Shown in pieces: positions 12,026-24,000 of a stretch of 64,000 nucleotides of DNA. Location of the stretch: contig WHVA01000024.1 in NCBI GenBank assembly GCA_015179125.1, forward strand, positions 1-64,000, given 5' to 3'. The notes under the pieces are model-generated. The model did no database searches. It was not told the DNA's origin and saw nothing but the letters and a program-made list of their open reading frames with translations. Position numbers and translations under genes: made by a program. The stretch comes from Gautieria morchelliformis (taxonomy: Eukaryota > Basidiomycota > Agaricomycetes > Gomphales > Gomphaceae). Each line of letters begins with the position of its first letter. Position 1 is the stretch's first letter.

Positions 12026-12486
12026 GGGGAACCCTTTTGCACTCCGACCACCACCACCCACGGACCGCAACTTAGAGTTCCTACTTTTATACCATAATTA
12101 CCACCCTAGCTACGCTCAAAAAACACTCTTTACATACATAACACCTACCGACCCTCGCACTGACGTCGAATGACGCGTCAACGAGCGCTGCGAGGGGCAG
12201 AAATACACCCACTCGGCGGGCACCGGCGCCTACGACCATGGCACAGGCGAAGCTAGACACCCAAGGCCGGATCCAGCCCAGGACAACAGCTAGCACAGCG
12301 AAGGAGAAACAGCCAGAGCAGACGAAGCGGATCGAAGCCCTGGGAGAGAAGAGGGTGCAGGTGGGATGACCGGCCACAAGAGGCGCAGCACAGGACCCGG
12401 AGTGCCTCACTAGGGGAGAGATAAGAGATTTACCGGGACAGGAGATTAGGGACTCTGATGAAGGTAAGATTTACCTTGGATGTACC

Positions 12487-14122
12487 TTGCTGACAGTCCT
12501 GGGCGCAGCTTGGACGACCAACACGCTGTCCACCGCCATACTGCAAGTGACACAATACAAAGGAGTACCGCGGCAGGCTGTCAATGTGCTGCGGTCCATC
12601 GCGTTCATGATGGAAAGCATTGAGGACGACACGAGATACGAGAGAGTCATGTGCCGAGTAAAAGAGAGTCTTGCGGCAGAAGGAAACACCCTCTCAATCA
12701 AAGTGGCGGAGGCCACAGAAATGCTCGACAAGGCCATGGCAGCTGCGGATGCCATGGCCAAGCTATCCTGCCAGATCGCCGAGGACGCGGCGGCGGCGGT
12801 GAAGACAATGTAGATGGCGTCGAACACGGTCACCACCTCAGCAACTCAGATCAACGAAACCAGTACCTCCTACCGAGACGCGTGGTGAAGGCGGCGGACA
12901 TCACGCAGCGGGCACCGGCCAGCGCACCCACCCTCGATGCCAGAGTCCAGGCGAGGGAATGAATAAAGCAGAGACAAGTCCTGGTGGATGCCACGGCCCT
13001 GGGGGAGCGCATACTGGCAGATATGGACAATGTCAGCCTGATGACCCGGGCGAACGAAATAATCAGCGCTATGGACATGGAAGGGGCCCACACTGTTATC
13101 AGCACAAGGAGACTCATGAACGGAGGGGTGCTCTTCGGGCTCAATGACAAGCCAGCGGCGAGGTGGCTCAACGGAGCTGAGCGCAGAGTACTATTCACAG
13201 AGGCACTCACGCCAGACGCGAGGATGAAGGGACGACTATTCTCACTGGTACTACAATTCGTCCCACTCCACTTCATGCCGGAGCGGGAGGGGGAGCTGAG
13301 GGAGATGGAGAAAGTCAACTGCCTGTCGCACAGCGCGATCGATAAGGCAAGATGCATCAAGCCCAGGCAGCGCAGGGCGGCGAACCAGACCTGCGGCCAC
13401 GCCCTCATCAACTTCACCACGCCCGAGGTAGCCAACAAGATACTAACAGATGGGCTGATCATGTGTCAGAAGCGCGTCTATGCCGAGAAGTGCAAGAAGG
13501 AGCCCACCTGCTGTCTTAAATGCCAGGGATGGAACCATATGTCCTACGCCTTCCTGCAAGGACATGACATGTGCGGCACCTGCGGGGGATGCCACAGGAC
13601 GTCTGCCTGTGACAAACCAGGCTATACTGCATCTCGTGCAAATCTGCGGAGCACGCAAGCTGGGCCAGAACATGCCCGGTATTTCAGGGTAAGTGCGTCG
13701 AGCTGGACACTAGACTTCTCAAGAACCAGATGCCCTATTTCCCAACCGAGGAGGCATGGACCCACGTCTCTCAACCGCCTAAGGTGCCCCCCCCGATCCC
13801 GGCGCCCACCTTTCCGACATACGCACCACAGCAGGATACAGGATGGGAGACAGTAACACGCCGGAGGGGCAAGTACAGACAGACGACGCTCCTGTACGGG
13901 CAAGGCCCGACGGGACGGCAGTTGCGGCCAGCGCCCCAGAAAGCTCCTGTCAGCGAGGGTGCCCCACCCCCCCCCCCCCCTGATGATCTCAACCAGGGCC
14001 CCACCGTGCGGTGGGGCGACACAGGCAGAGAAGGTGAGCCACCCCCTGTAAGGGCAACCCTGGCTGGTCGTGGAGATCACACTACCACACAACTGACAAG
14101 GGGAAATCCAAAGTATGTATAA
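12487..14122 (+). pseudogene. LINE-A ORF1 (gag-like, zinc knuckles), broken
   Basis: The first part (12487-12813) is an alanine-rich helical region ending in a stop at 12811-12813. A second frame from about 12962 carries the conserved middle domain (STRRLMNGGVLFGL, then LQFVPLHFMPE) and cysteine motifs resembling CCHC zinc knuckles (CCLKCQGWNHM, then CGTCGGCHRTSAC). A frameshift near 13620 moves the third knuckle and a proline-rich tail into the frame that ends with TAA at 14120-14122. LINE-B ORF1 (45772-48044) is the better-preserved homologue. Such ORF1 proteins bind element RNA. A direct repeat CTGACAAGGGGAAATCCAAAG-like block occurs at about 14093 and 14156 just after the frame. Confidence 0.75.
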
Positions 14123-14370
14123 ATGAACAGAGTATACAAGAGAGGGGATTCTCACCTGACAAGGGGAAATCCAAAGAGAAAAGTCTAAGGACTCCCAATG
14201 TCAGCGAGCCCGTATTATACTACGCTGCGCAGCCAGGGACAACACTAGGCACCCACCATCAACCCTGCATCCTCCTGACCTCCCTGACCCTTGATTGACC
14301 CTTGATGCCACCTATTACGCGAGTCGCTTGATTTCCGACACTGTTCCGAGAGTGGAAGTCGGAAATTGGA

Positions 14371-16598
14371 GTGGAACTGGCAAGGCGAACAGAACTGGTG
14401 GAAGTTCTCCCAGAAGCGGAATCATTTCCGAAAGCGGAGGCGGAGATGGAATCGGAACCTGAAGCGGAGTTGGAAATGGAGTTGGAACTGGGTGTGGTGT
14501 CGGAACTGGAAATGGAAAACAGGGTGTCCCCTGACACCCCCACCAGAGCAGTGCTGATGTCCTACACAACAGGACCAACACCACCGAGACTGAGAATATT
14601 TCAACAAAATCTTAATAAATCGGACAAGGTGCAGTACGACCTCATCAACTCCGCGATTCACAAAGAGTGGGACCTAATATTACTACAAGAGCTGTACATT
14701 GACACGCTGGGGAATACGAAGGCTAACCATAACTGGCGCATCCTATACCCCACCTCTCATTTGACTAACACCATTGCGAGAGAACAGTTGTCTTAGTCAA
14801 CGCTACGATGGATACCAACACGTGGTCGCAGATGTCGCTCCAGGGGACGAACGACATGGTGGTAGTGCAGCTCAAGCACCCCCAGGGAAAGACTACGATC
14901 TTCAATGTTTATAACGACTGCGAACATTTGGAGTCACTGCAGGCCATCGAGAACTTCATAGAACTAGAGCGGGGCAATATCATCCAGCAGGAAACAGATT
15001 CCATGGTCTGGTGCGGCGATTTTAATCGCCACCACCCTATCAACATGGTAATGGCTCTCCAGAAGAGAACACCTACTCTGCAATCAATGTCGACCAAGAA
15101 CTGGACTAGGGTCGACAATGTGTTCTGCACGGACAACGTCGCTGGCTCCATCATCACCTGCGACACTGACCTGAGAAGGCATGGCACAGGGACCGACCAC
15201 GTCCCTCTCCTCACAACACTGGATATTAGGGTGGAGGTTAAAGAGCCGGAGCCATTCCGAAACTTCAGAATGGTCGACTGGGACCACTTTCGGGAGCAGC
15301 TGGCAGAACAGCTGGAGGAGGTGCCGGATGCGAGGGAGCTCGACACTGAGGCCGAGTTCATCAGAGCAGTCAATGCACTGATGAGCGCCATCCAAGACAC
15401 CATCGACATTTTGGTGCCACTGTCCAAGCCGGTCCTGCACTCGCGCAGATGGTGGACCAGGGAGTTATCGGAGCTCAAGAAAACAAAGAATAGGCTGAAC
15501 CACAGATCTTACCTCCGCCGCGCTGTAGCTGACCACCACTCCCACGCAGAACTCAAGGATGTCAACGAAAAGTATAGCAAAGCGATCGGCAGGGCAAAGG
15601 TGCAGCACTGGGCCGATTACCTGGAGGATCTCAACGAAGGGCTCCTGTGGTCAGCAAACAAGTATCTGTCCAATCCGGCCTCGGACAGCGGTAAGTCTCG
15701 AATCCCATTGCTACAGGTAGCAGCGCCCAGCGGCGCTGTGCAAACGGCAGAAACCAACGAAGAGAAAAGCCAAGCCCTAGCAGCGGCCTTTTTCCCACCC
15801 AGGCCCGTCAAATCGCAGGTACCGACAGACTATCGTTACCCAAAGCACGGCCGCCACAGCTTCCAGCTTCACGAGGACCAGATCAGACGTCAGATCAATA
15901 AACTGAAACCGCATAAGGTCCCAGTTGACGACGGGATCCCAAACATAGTACTGAAGGAAGCGATAGACCTGATCGCTGAGCACCTCCTCTACATCTTTCG
16001 TGCCACTTTCATGCTGAAAATGTACAGTGATAACTGGAGATCTTGGATTACAGTAGTACTACGGAAACCGGGCAAGGCCCGCTACGATGTTCCAAAATCC
16101 TACCGCCCCATAGCCCTGCTCAACACTATAGGGAAGCTGCTAACGGCCATAGTCGTGGAGGACCTGGTCTACCTGACCGAGAAGCACAACCTCCTGCCGG
16201 CCAATCACTTCGGCAGGAGGCCCGGCAGGACAACCACAGACTCCCTCCACCTCGTAGTCAACAGGATCAAAGGAGCGTGGAGAAGGAAGAAGGTAGCGGT
16301 AATGTTATTCCTCGACATTGAGGGAGCGTTCCCGAACACGGTAACGGATCGGCTCCTTCACAACATGAGGAAGAGAAGGGTGCCAGAAGAATTCGTGAGC
16401 TTTGTGGGTCGGATGCTGGCAGGCCGACGCACCAGGATTAAGTGCGACGATCACCTCTCGGACTGGGTGCACATAGACAACGGGATTGTGCAGGGGGACC
16501 CGCTCTCCATGATCCTCTACCTCTACTATAACGCTGACTTCATAGATATCGCTAACGGGAAGGGGCAGGCCACGGTGGCTTACAGAGGGAGATGTTGA
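14371..16598 (+). pseudogene. LINE-A ORF2: endonuclease and reverse transcriptase, broken
   Basis: The frame opens with an acidic low-complexity stretch (EVLPEAESFPKAEAEME) encoded by GGAAST/GGAAATGGA repeats at about 14340-14520. Then comes an APE-type endonuclease start (RIFQQNLNKS, LLQELYID), a frameshift near 14790, and the rest of EN (WCGDFNRHHP, STKNWTRVDNVF, TDHVPLL) in the long frame 14808-16598. RT motifs follow: KSYRPIALLNTIGK, LFLDIEGAFPN (catalytic Asp), NGIVQGDPLSMI. The expected next motif with the two catalytic aspartates (F/YVDD) is missing: the text jumps from TVAY to a frame-shifted tail and stops at 16598. The lost piece would be about 23 codons by comparison with LINE-B. 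Confidence 0.85.
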
Positions 16599-16785
16599 GG
16601 GAGCGTTCCTGAACGCGGTAACGGATCGGCTCCTTCACAACATGAGGAAGAGAAGGGTGCCAGAAGAATTCGTGAGCTTTGTGGGGCGGATGCTGGCCGG
16701 CTGACGCACCAGGATTAAGTTCGACGATCACCTCTCGGACTGGGTGCACATAGACAACAGGATTGCGCAGGGGGACCCGCTCACC
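16318..16785 (+). repeat. 277-bp tandem duplication inside LINE-A RT
   Basis: Bases 16318-16508 recur at 16595-16785 with about 4% difference (TTGAGGGAGCGTTCC start; QGDP-coding end). The unit offset is 277 bp. The second unit is cut at GACCCGCTCACC by LINE-B; its continuation (CCGCTCTCCATGATCC and on) begins at 45600 on the minus strand and again reads to GCTTACAGAGGGAGATG. Confidence 0.75.
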
Positions 16786-19700
16786 TTTTTTTTTTTTTTT
16801 TTTTCCAATTTATCGTCTTTTGGGGCCTCGCCCTATGTAAGACGGTAAGTACATTTTCGGCTCTAATTTGCTTCCTTCTCTCCTTTCGACCTCTTTCTCT
16901 GCTTGTACTCTGCGGGCGTGGCCCCGAGTATGTCCGTGCCTGGGTGGGCGGGGATGTTTGTTTCTCTGCGTTCTTTGTCTTCTTGTCCTTCCCTTTATCC
17001 TTTTTCTCCTCTTTGCTTTCCTGCTGGGAGCGTCAGGTCTCCATATGGCTTTTCGAAGTGTTGCGTTTCATGTATGTATCTGAATAGATATTCCACGGCC
17101 TTGTGTCCTCCTAATAGCGTTTTGATGGACTTCGCTCCTCTCTTCAGTTTTCCCTCTAACCTTTTCCTCTGCTGGCCGTACGCTGGACATCTAAATAGAT
17201 AATGGTGGACAGATTCTTGCGTGCTTTTGCAAGCAGGGCATAGCGGTGAGTCTATTTTCCCTATCCTGTATAAATGTTTGCTGAGCGCTATGTGTCCCGT
17301 CCTGAGCTGTACGAGTAGACTCGCGTGTCTGCGCGGCATGCTCTTTGTGATTTTGGAGAATGTCGCTGATGGCATGGTGGGATCGACTTCGAGGGTGAGC
17401 TGTGCTCTGGGGGACTTGGCAAACGCTGCCCGTGCTTCTCGTTTAAGTTTCGCGTTGTGCCTCTGGATCTCTGCCACCCTGCTTATCGGTAGCATCCCAC
17501 GCAGCTTAATCGGTATGTCTATCTCTTCGCTGGATTCTCCCTTCACCGCCTTTTTTGCTTCCTGATCTTCTCTCTCGTTTCCTTCTATCCCCTCGTGTCC
17601 ATGCACCCATCTCATGATGACCTTCACTCCCGGCTGCTGGTCGACTACTCCTTGCACCTGTCTATGCAGCGCGTTGATGATGTACTGTCCTGGGATTGCT
17701 TTCTCCCTCCGGGTCGTTTTGATCGCGGCCTGGTTGTCCAGCATTATCACATACTTCCTGCCCCTCTCTCTGTTTAGCATCTTCGCGCCTATAGCTGCCG
17801 TGGCTACCTCTGCTTCGAACACCGTGTGTTTGTCTTCCGGTCCCATGTATAACTTGACTGCTTTCTGTTCTCTCCCGTCTTTATACAACACGGCTGCCGC
17901 GCCCACTTCCCCATCGATGCATGATCCGTCTGTATATACTACTACCTCTGCGTTCTCTGAGGTAGCTTCCTCAAGTGCTTGCTCCTTGCTCTGCGGGATG
18001 CGTATGGCGAATGCTGGGGTCCACTTTGGCCCTAGCACAACAGTCTGGAGTTTCTCCATTCTGTCAGGCTTCAACTCGTAAGCATGCATGATTTCATGTA
18101 AGGGTGAATGGTGCCATTTGACATATCTTTTTGCAGCCTTATTTACTCCGTCTGCTAGTGGGTGACTCTTTGGCAAGCACGCGAGTCGTACCGCGGCCCT
18201 GTGCACCAGTTTCGAGACTAACATTGGGAATGGCAGTAAGTTGGCGTGCGCGTCCAGCGTGTCCGTAGCTGTGGTTTTGAAAGCTCCGGTGATGTCCAGT
18301 GCCGCTTGCCTTTGTATGCGTGCTAATTTGTTGATGTAGCCCTTGGTGCCTTTGCTTTTCTCCGTTGCTGGCACTAGAAATACGTCAGCTGCGTAGAGCA
18401 TTCTCGGTACTGCTACCATTAGATAGAATGTTCTCATGTGCTTACCTGTGATTCCTCCCGTCGGTTTCGCAAGTCATCTATACTGTGTTAAGTACGCTTC
18501 CCCTTTTCTTAACGCATAATTGACGTGCTCCTTGAACCTAAGTTCTTGGTCCATTATCACCCCTAAAAACTTGTGTGTCACCGTTGGTTTGACGACGTGC
18601 TGGCCGATCGATATCGACGGTCTTGCCGTCGGCCTGGTCTTATTCGGCTTCATAGGATCCCTCTCCCTGCGTCTGGTAAGTCCCATCAGCCCGAATTTCT
18701 CCACTGCGAATTGACAGTGGTGTTTTGCGGCCCAGTTGTACGCTTCATCGGGTCTAACCATGATGTCAGTTAGCTTTTCGAAGGCTTCCTGAAGCGTTGA
18801 TCCTTCAGCTATGACTGTTGTATCGTCCACGAATCCGACGCCACCATCCCCTTTTCTGCTCTGCGCTATGTCGATCAGGTCTCCACTATAGAATTGATAT
18901 GCGATGGCGGATAGCGGGCAGCCCTGATCCATTCCCCGTTCTATCAGCCTGGACTCCGAGGCGTAGTCGTCAAATCTGACTGTGGTTCGTCTGTCTCTGA
19001 CTTTCCTTGTTATCCAGTCTGTGTACTCCTGCGGTACCCCACGCTTGCACATATTGTGAGCCAGCCTGTCAAGAACAATACTCGGGAAAGCTACCTTGAT
19101 GTCCAGGTATAGCACTCCCATGACTTTTCCTCGTCTCCATGCATCCTTCGCTTTCCCAGTCACGTAATGTATGGCGTCAGTCGTTGTGTGCCCTGGCCTG
19201 CATCTGAACTGATTGTCTGGTAGTAGGCGGTATCTCTCTGCTGCTTTTACTAAATCCTCCGCAACACAGGCAGAGAGGACCTTGCCTATCGTATCTAATA
19301 GGGCGATAGGTCTGTACGCGCCTGGTACCATGTAGTCGGCTTTGCCTGGCTTGCGGAGGACTTTCGTGATTGAGTCTCTCCATTCCGAAGGGTATGTCCT
19401 GAGCTCGAAGGTGGCGTGGAATAATGGTCCTATGTATTGTAGAAGCATGTCAATACATTGTCTGATTAACTCGTTCAGTATACCGTTCTCCCCCGGGGCT
19501 TTAAATGGATTGAGCCTCCCAACTGCTCTGCGTATCTGCTCATTTGAGATAGGGTGGTAGTCGAACGCTGGGGGAGGGTAGTCATAGCTCGTTGGTGCTG
19601 GCTCGTTCGGATCTATCTTTGGGAAAAATGTATCGAAGAGCATGTTTGTCTTCTGTTCGTTTGTTTCTGGCAATTGCCTCGTGCCGTTCGTTCTCTTGAC

Positions 19701-20222
19701 TATCAGCGTTGGCACTCGTGCATGCCCGCCATCGCCCGCATCTGATGAAGCATATCTGTGCGCCACCCATATCGTTTTTTGGTCGATGGTGTCCAAAAAA
19801 TCCTTCCAGTGGTCCTTCTTCAATTTTTCGATGGCTTCTGCGTATCAATTCCTGGCTGTTCTGTATTCTTCGTGCACTGCGTCTGCTAAATCATTCCGTC
19901 TCGTGTATGACCTCCTTCCCAATCGCCTCGTCTCTGTTCTAATGTGTGTTAGCTGTAGGGACCACCAACGTTTCACGTACATGGACGGTTTGCTTTTGGG
20001 TACTAGCTCCTCGGTGGTTTCGTGTATGGCCGTTACTAGTGCGTGCAGATGGTGTTGGAGCTGCTGTGGAAGGGACGGCGTTGGTTCGCTAATCTTGTCC
20101 TCGAGCCTCGCCTTGAGCTGTATGTTGTAGCTCTTCCAATCTACTTGTCTGTAGTTTGGTCTCGAGGCTTGGTTGCTAGCTTTGACTGTTACATCTAGTA
20201 CGGTATCTACGGGGAAGTGATC
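16786..20222 (-). mobile_element. LINE-B, 3' segment with poly(A) tail
   Basis: A run of 19 T at 16786-16804 is the poly(A) tail of a minus-strand LINE. Reading away from it there is a 3' UTR of about 190 bp, RNase H, RT and then only the very end of the endonuclease domain (DHFPVDTVLDV) at 20222, where the element abruptly meets C2/NACHT gene 2. The missing 5' part, ending just before this same endonuclease motif, is at 45601-48764 on the plus strand. Confidence 0.8.
16995..20222 (-). pseudogene. LINE-B ORF2 3' part: reverse transcriptase and RNase H
   Basis: One reading frame runs from 20222 down to 16995 and is broken by two in-frame TGA codons (19845-19847 and 18474-18476), both at positions where CGA (Arg) would fit (RN*YAEAIEK, TQYR*LAKP). 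RT motifs: AYRPIALLDTIGK, LYLDIKVAFPS, QGCPLSAIAYQF and the catalytic GFVDDTTVI (about 18815-18845). RNase H follows with VVYTDGSC, FEAEVATA, MLDNQAA and EGNEREDQEA supplying the acidic residues. A C-terminal CCHC-like cluster CPACKSTQESVHHYLFRC closes it (about 17185-17240). The order EN-RT-RNH with multi-knuckle ORF1 fits Tad-type fungal LINEs. The last 480 codons are open, so the element is only lightly decayed. Confidence 0.88.
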
Positions 20223-20660
20223 GTGCATTCCATCAATGATCGAAAAGGCCTGACCTCCAGTTTCTCCTCCCGCAAGTAGCAACTCAATCCTTTCCTTCAT
20301 ACCACCTATGTAGTCATCATGTCAGATGCCATGACACCCATATACTTCAATTTCCAATACAGAAGACCAATTCAAGTGGAAGCTGTGGATGGATTTAAGA
20401 TCACATTGAAAGACTAACACTGGAATTGACGCACAAATAGAATGGCTCATTCCAGGAGGCAGTATTGCCTCTCGCAGAGACGCAGTCTTCTAGGGGGTGT
20501 CCGGATCGACGATGAGTTTCATGAAGCAGTGACTAGGAGGCTTGCTGGACAGTGTGACATTGGGAAGATGGTTGCATCTCAAGTCTGTTGCCATCGCCAA
20601 GAGTCAGTATACAATAGATAGTGCAAATGAAAGAACCCTTCCTGCGACTTTGATTGCTGC
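20223..20660 (-). pseudogene. C2/NACHT gene 2, N-terminal half (C2-like domain)
   Basis: On the minus strand this matches 11480-11935 almost base by base (SHSICASIPVLVFQCDLKSIHSF-like region, then GGMKERIELLLAGG and QAFSIIDGMH). It is the paralog of gene 1. It ends after GGAATGCAC at 20223, where LINE-B endonuclease sequence (GATCACTTCCC) takes over without any target duplication or poly(A), so the junction is a rearrangement, not an insertion. Its continuation is at 48765-49662 on the plus strand. Confidence 0.6.
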
Positions 20661-20693
20661 ATCAGGAAAAAAGAGGGTGTTACTTAGCTTGAC

Positions 20694-20970
20694 GTAGCGC
20701 ATGTAGCCCGTTTAGTGTCGTAGCAACCCCCCCTGTCATGTAGCCTTCCGTAGCCGACCGCCTGCCATTGTAGCGCGACGTAGTTCACTGTAGCACGCCA
20801 CCAAGCTCCGTAGGGATGTGTAGTCCTCTGAGGCCAGCGCCTATGGGGCAGCAGAGAGGCGACGTAGGAGGCAGTAGCATTTGCCCATGGCTGCGTATTG
20901 TGTGTAGCTAAGCCCATACGGCGTGTATAGTTGCGTAGAACGGCAGCGCAGCCTTTGGATTCTGGTGTAG
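20694..20970. repeat. GTAG-punctuated spacer with 10-bp phasing
   Basis: GTAG occurs 15 times in 277 bp: 20694, 20703, 20720, 20740, 20750, 20770, 20780, 20790, 20810, 20820, 20864, 20874, 20904, 20935, 20967. From 20720 to 20820 every start is at an exact multiple of 10 bp. The bases between are not repeated. No gene is recognised here. See findings. Confidence 0.7.
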
Positions 20971-21073
20971 GCACGCAGATAGGGTATAATACAGTCATTG
21001 GGATTGGGCAAATGGATGAATTACATATATTTATATGTGCTCTACACAGGAACGAGGATGCAGCTAGTGCCCT

Positions 21074-24000
21074 CTAACTATCCGAGTGCTCATCTTCATC
21101 GAGTGCCTGGGCGGCGCGAGCGAATTTGGCAGCATTGAATGCTGGCTTTTGAGGGTTTGTGACGATGTTCGGGAATCCAGCATGCGCAACAAGATACAGG
21201 AAGTAAGACCATGGTTCAGATATAAACAGGTGGAAAAAAACGCACTGTCCGTGATCATGCAGACGCTGCTGGTGTCGCGCCAGGGCCTGGCCAGACCTTT
21301 CGCTGTACGTGCGCCACGCCTCAAGGCCGCTGAGGTGTTGTCGATAAACCTCGGCATAACCGACCTCGGTAAAGTTGCTGCCCTTGACGTGGATGCCAGA
21401 CAGCCACTGGGATACAGCATACTCAACCTGGTCGAGGACATCGTTGCGGCAATCATATGACACATGGGTTTAGGACGTACCGCGGTGAAAACCAGTGCGA
21501 TGGTGGGCTCGGGTATTGGGTGGAAAGAAGTGCTATATATAATGCCATCGGCTCTCTTTTTCTTGGGGAACCACTGCTCGAGCACGATGTCTTCAAGGAT
21601 CGGATGCTGATATATTCCAGTAGATTCCTCAAAATCCTAGTGCATGGATCAGTGAGAGCCCGTGTGTGTAGTAGAACGCACCTCGTAAACATATCCATCA
21701 TCCTCTAGGAGTTGGGCCGCTAATACTTTGTTGTGATCAATTTGCCTCGGCTGCTGGCCATGTTTGAAGTTGTAATGCGATACAACTTTGGTCACAGCCT
21801 TGTCCTTGACCCGCCCTCGAATGGTCGATGCTCTCGCTGTTATCTACAGAACATAGTTGTCAGGGTTCACGCGTTTCCTTCCACAAGTTTCTATTTCCTT
21901 CCATGAGTTTCCGTCACCTTCCGTCAGTTTCCATAACCTTCTGTCACCTTCTGTCACATGTCACCTTCCATCACATGTCACTTTCCGTCACTTTCCGTAA
22001 CCTTCTACAAGTTTCCATCTCCCCTATTATGTAAGCCTTGCCAGCGCTATAAGACTGTAGCCCATGTGGTGGCGTTTGCTCAGCTTGATCTCTGAGGATA
22101 CCCACTACACAGGCAAGTCCCCATGTATCTATCGTTGGTAGAGTTATAAACTGAGGATACCCACTACACAGTTGGTCATTGTCCTAGTATCGGCTCTTAT
22201 CTCCTTGAGTATCTTTGGTTGTGGCTTCGTCATTAGTGTTGCCCTCACAGAAAATCAAGCTCATAGGACGACCCCACACACTTTTCTTAACCAGCCTTCA
22301 TCTCAGCCTATGGCAGACCAACTCCCAGACACATACTGGGACGCCCTGGGTGACCATGGGCCATTTCTTCGAGGCCTCCTTTCCAGCCAAGCACAGCAGC
22401 TGCAGCAACTTCAACTGCAGAATCAGGAACTGCACAATCAGATTGCTAACATTCACGACCACTTAGCCAATGCTGCCACCAACGCTGCTGTTGCTGCTGC
22501 TCAAGCCCTTGCGCCCTCAGTACCTCACAGTGTCCCTCCATCTACTCGCTCTATCAAAGCAGCAGAACCGGAGAAGTTCAATGGAGACCATGCAGAGACT
22601 GAAGGGTTTATCAGGTCTATCAAGTTGTCCATCGCTGTCCAGCCAGCATCCTTCCCAGATGAACGCACAAAGATCCTATACGCTCTTTCCTTCATGACGG
22701 GAGGCTCTGCAGAGATATGGGCACACAACGAGACACAGGCTGTCATTGATGGCACCTCCTCTATATCCACTCTGGAGGGGTTTATTAAACATGTGGAGGA
22801 GGCCTTTGGTGACCCAGATCGTGCCAGAACGGCTCGCACTACGCTGCATGACCTTAGGATGGCGTCAGGAATGTCGGCAGATGAATACACGGCTCAATTT
22901 GAGATCCTGGCAGGCAGGACAGGCTTTAATGATGAGGCACTCGAGGATGCCTATGCTCGTGGCCTTCCAGCGGGTATCCTTGACAAGATCCACGCCCAGC
23001 CCTTTCTTCCATCCAACCTCAAAGCCTGGAAGGAAGCAGCCTGTCAGATTGACTGCAATCATCGCCGTCTGTTAGAGGTCAGGAAGGCACAGACACCTCA
23101 TGTCCCTAATCGCCCTCCTCCTGCCCGACCACTCCACACTCCTGCTATGGCTCCTGTTGCCACAGCATCACCCAGTAACGCGACACCTATGGACATTGAC
23201 TCATCCCGCCGCCGCACCAAAACATGAACCTGCTACAACTGTAAGAGACCTGGTCACATTTCACCAGACTGTCCTGAACCTCGCAAGCCACGAATCCGTG
23301 CCAACCTCACAGAGGCAGACTTGCAGCAATTGTCTCGTAAATCTGTACCAGCGGCGATAGAGGAACGCAAAGAGAAGGTGGAAGCCCCTGTCCAAGAGGA
23401 AGGAAAGGGTTTTTAGGCCAGTCAGTGGTGAAAGACATGCCCTGCTTGACGAATCGGTTTTCAGTTCTCGAAACATGTACAATAGGGATCACAGGCGATA
23501 TGATGCATCCTTCTCCTATCCCTGATCGAATGAAACCAAACCAGCCATGCCGAAAACCCAACCCATCGCTCCAGTTGCTAATGCAAACCTTCCAGTCCCT
23601 CTATATGTCCGTACTGCTGACCTCCGCTGATGCACCAAAGTACCTCGCAAGGTCCACTCTGTTGACACAGGGCATCCACTTGCAATTGACTCCCTCCTTG
23701 ACAGTGGTGCTACAGGGATGTTCATCGATGTGGAGTTTGTAAGGGAACACAGACTTCGGACCCGTCCCCTACCCCATGCCATCCCCGTCTACAATATTGA
23801 TGGTACCCCAAATGAGGCTGGCTCAATCAAGGAAGAGGTCGACCTCATTTGCACCTTTGGGGATCATACGGAACGTGCCACATTCTCTGTCACGAGCCTT
23901 GGACAACTTGCCATCATTCTTGGTCACACATGGCTTGTTGAACACAACCCAGAAGTTGACTGGCGTACAGGAGATGTGAAGATGACACGCTGTCCCAAGT

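Larger units (their letters stand above)
12026..16785 (+). mobile_element. LINE-A, 5' segment (Tad-like non-LTR retrotransposon)
   Basis: The element begins with GGGGAACCCTTTTGCACTCC at about 12026, the same 5' start as LINE-B at 45601. It holds a damaged ORF1, then ORF2 with endonuclease and part of the reverse transcriptase. It ends at 16785 inside the RT coding region, where the reversed LINE-B tail starts. Its remaining 3' part is at 42516-45600 on the minus strand. A 10-bp target duplication AGACTGTCCT is seen just before the 5' end (12016-12025), and its partner is at 42506-42515 in reverse orientation. Confidence 0.8.

Noticed and set aside
14340..14520. GGAAST repeats as a separate minisatellite or CRISPR-like array
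   Set aside because: They encode the acidic N-terminal linker of LINE-A ORF2 in frame with the endonuclease; unit spacing is irregular and there are no spacers.
17221..18081. Long plus-strand open frames opposite the LINE-B RNase H
   Set aside because: They are antisense shadows of a strongly conserved RNase H frame with all catalytic residues on the minus strand.
20684..20998. 104-codon minus-strand ORF over the GTAG array
   Set aside because: The 10-bp spacing is not compatible with codon periodicity, and the text has no domain or neighbours in frame.
23408..23416. TAG at 23414 in Gypsy counted as a CAG to TAG nonsense change
   Set aside because: The downstream frame is different, so this is a frameshift at the GGGTTTTT run, not a point nonsense change.
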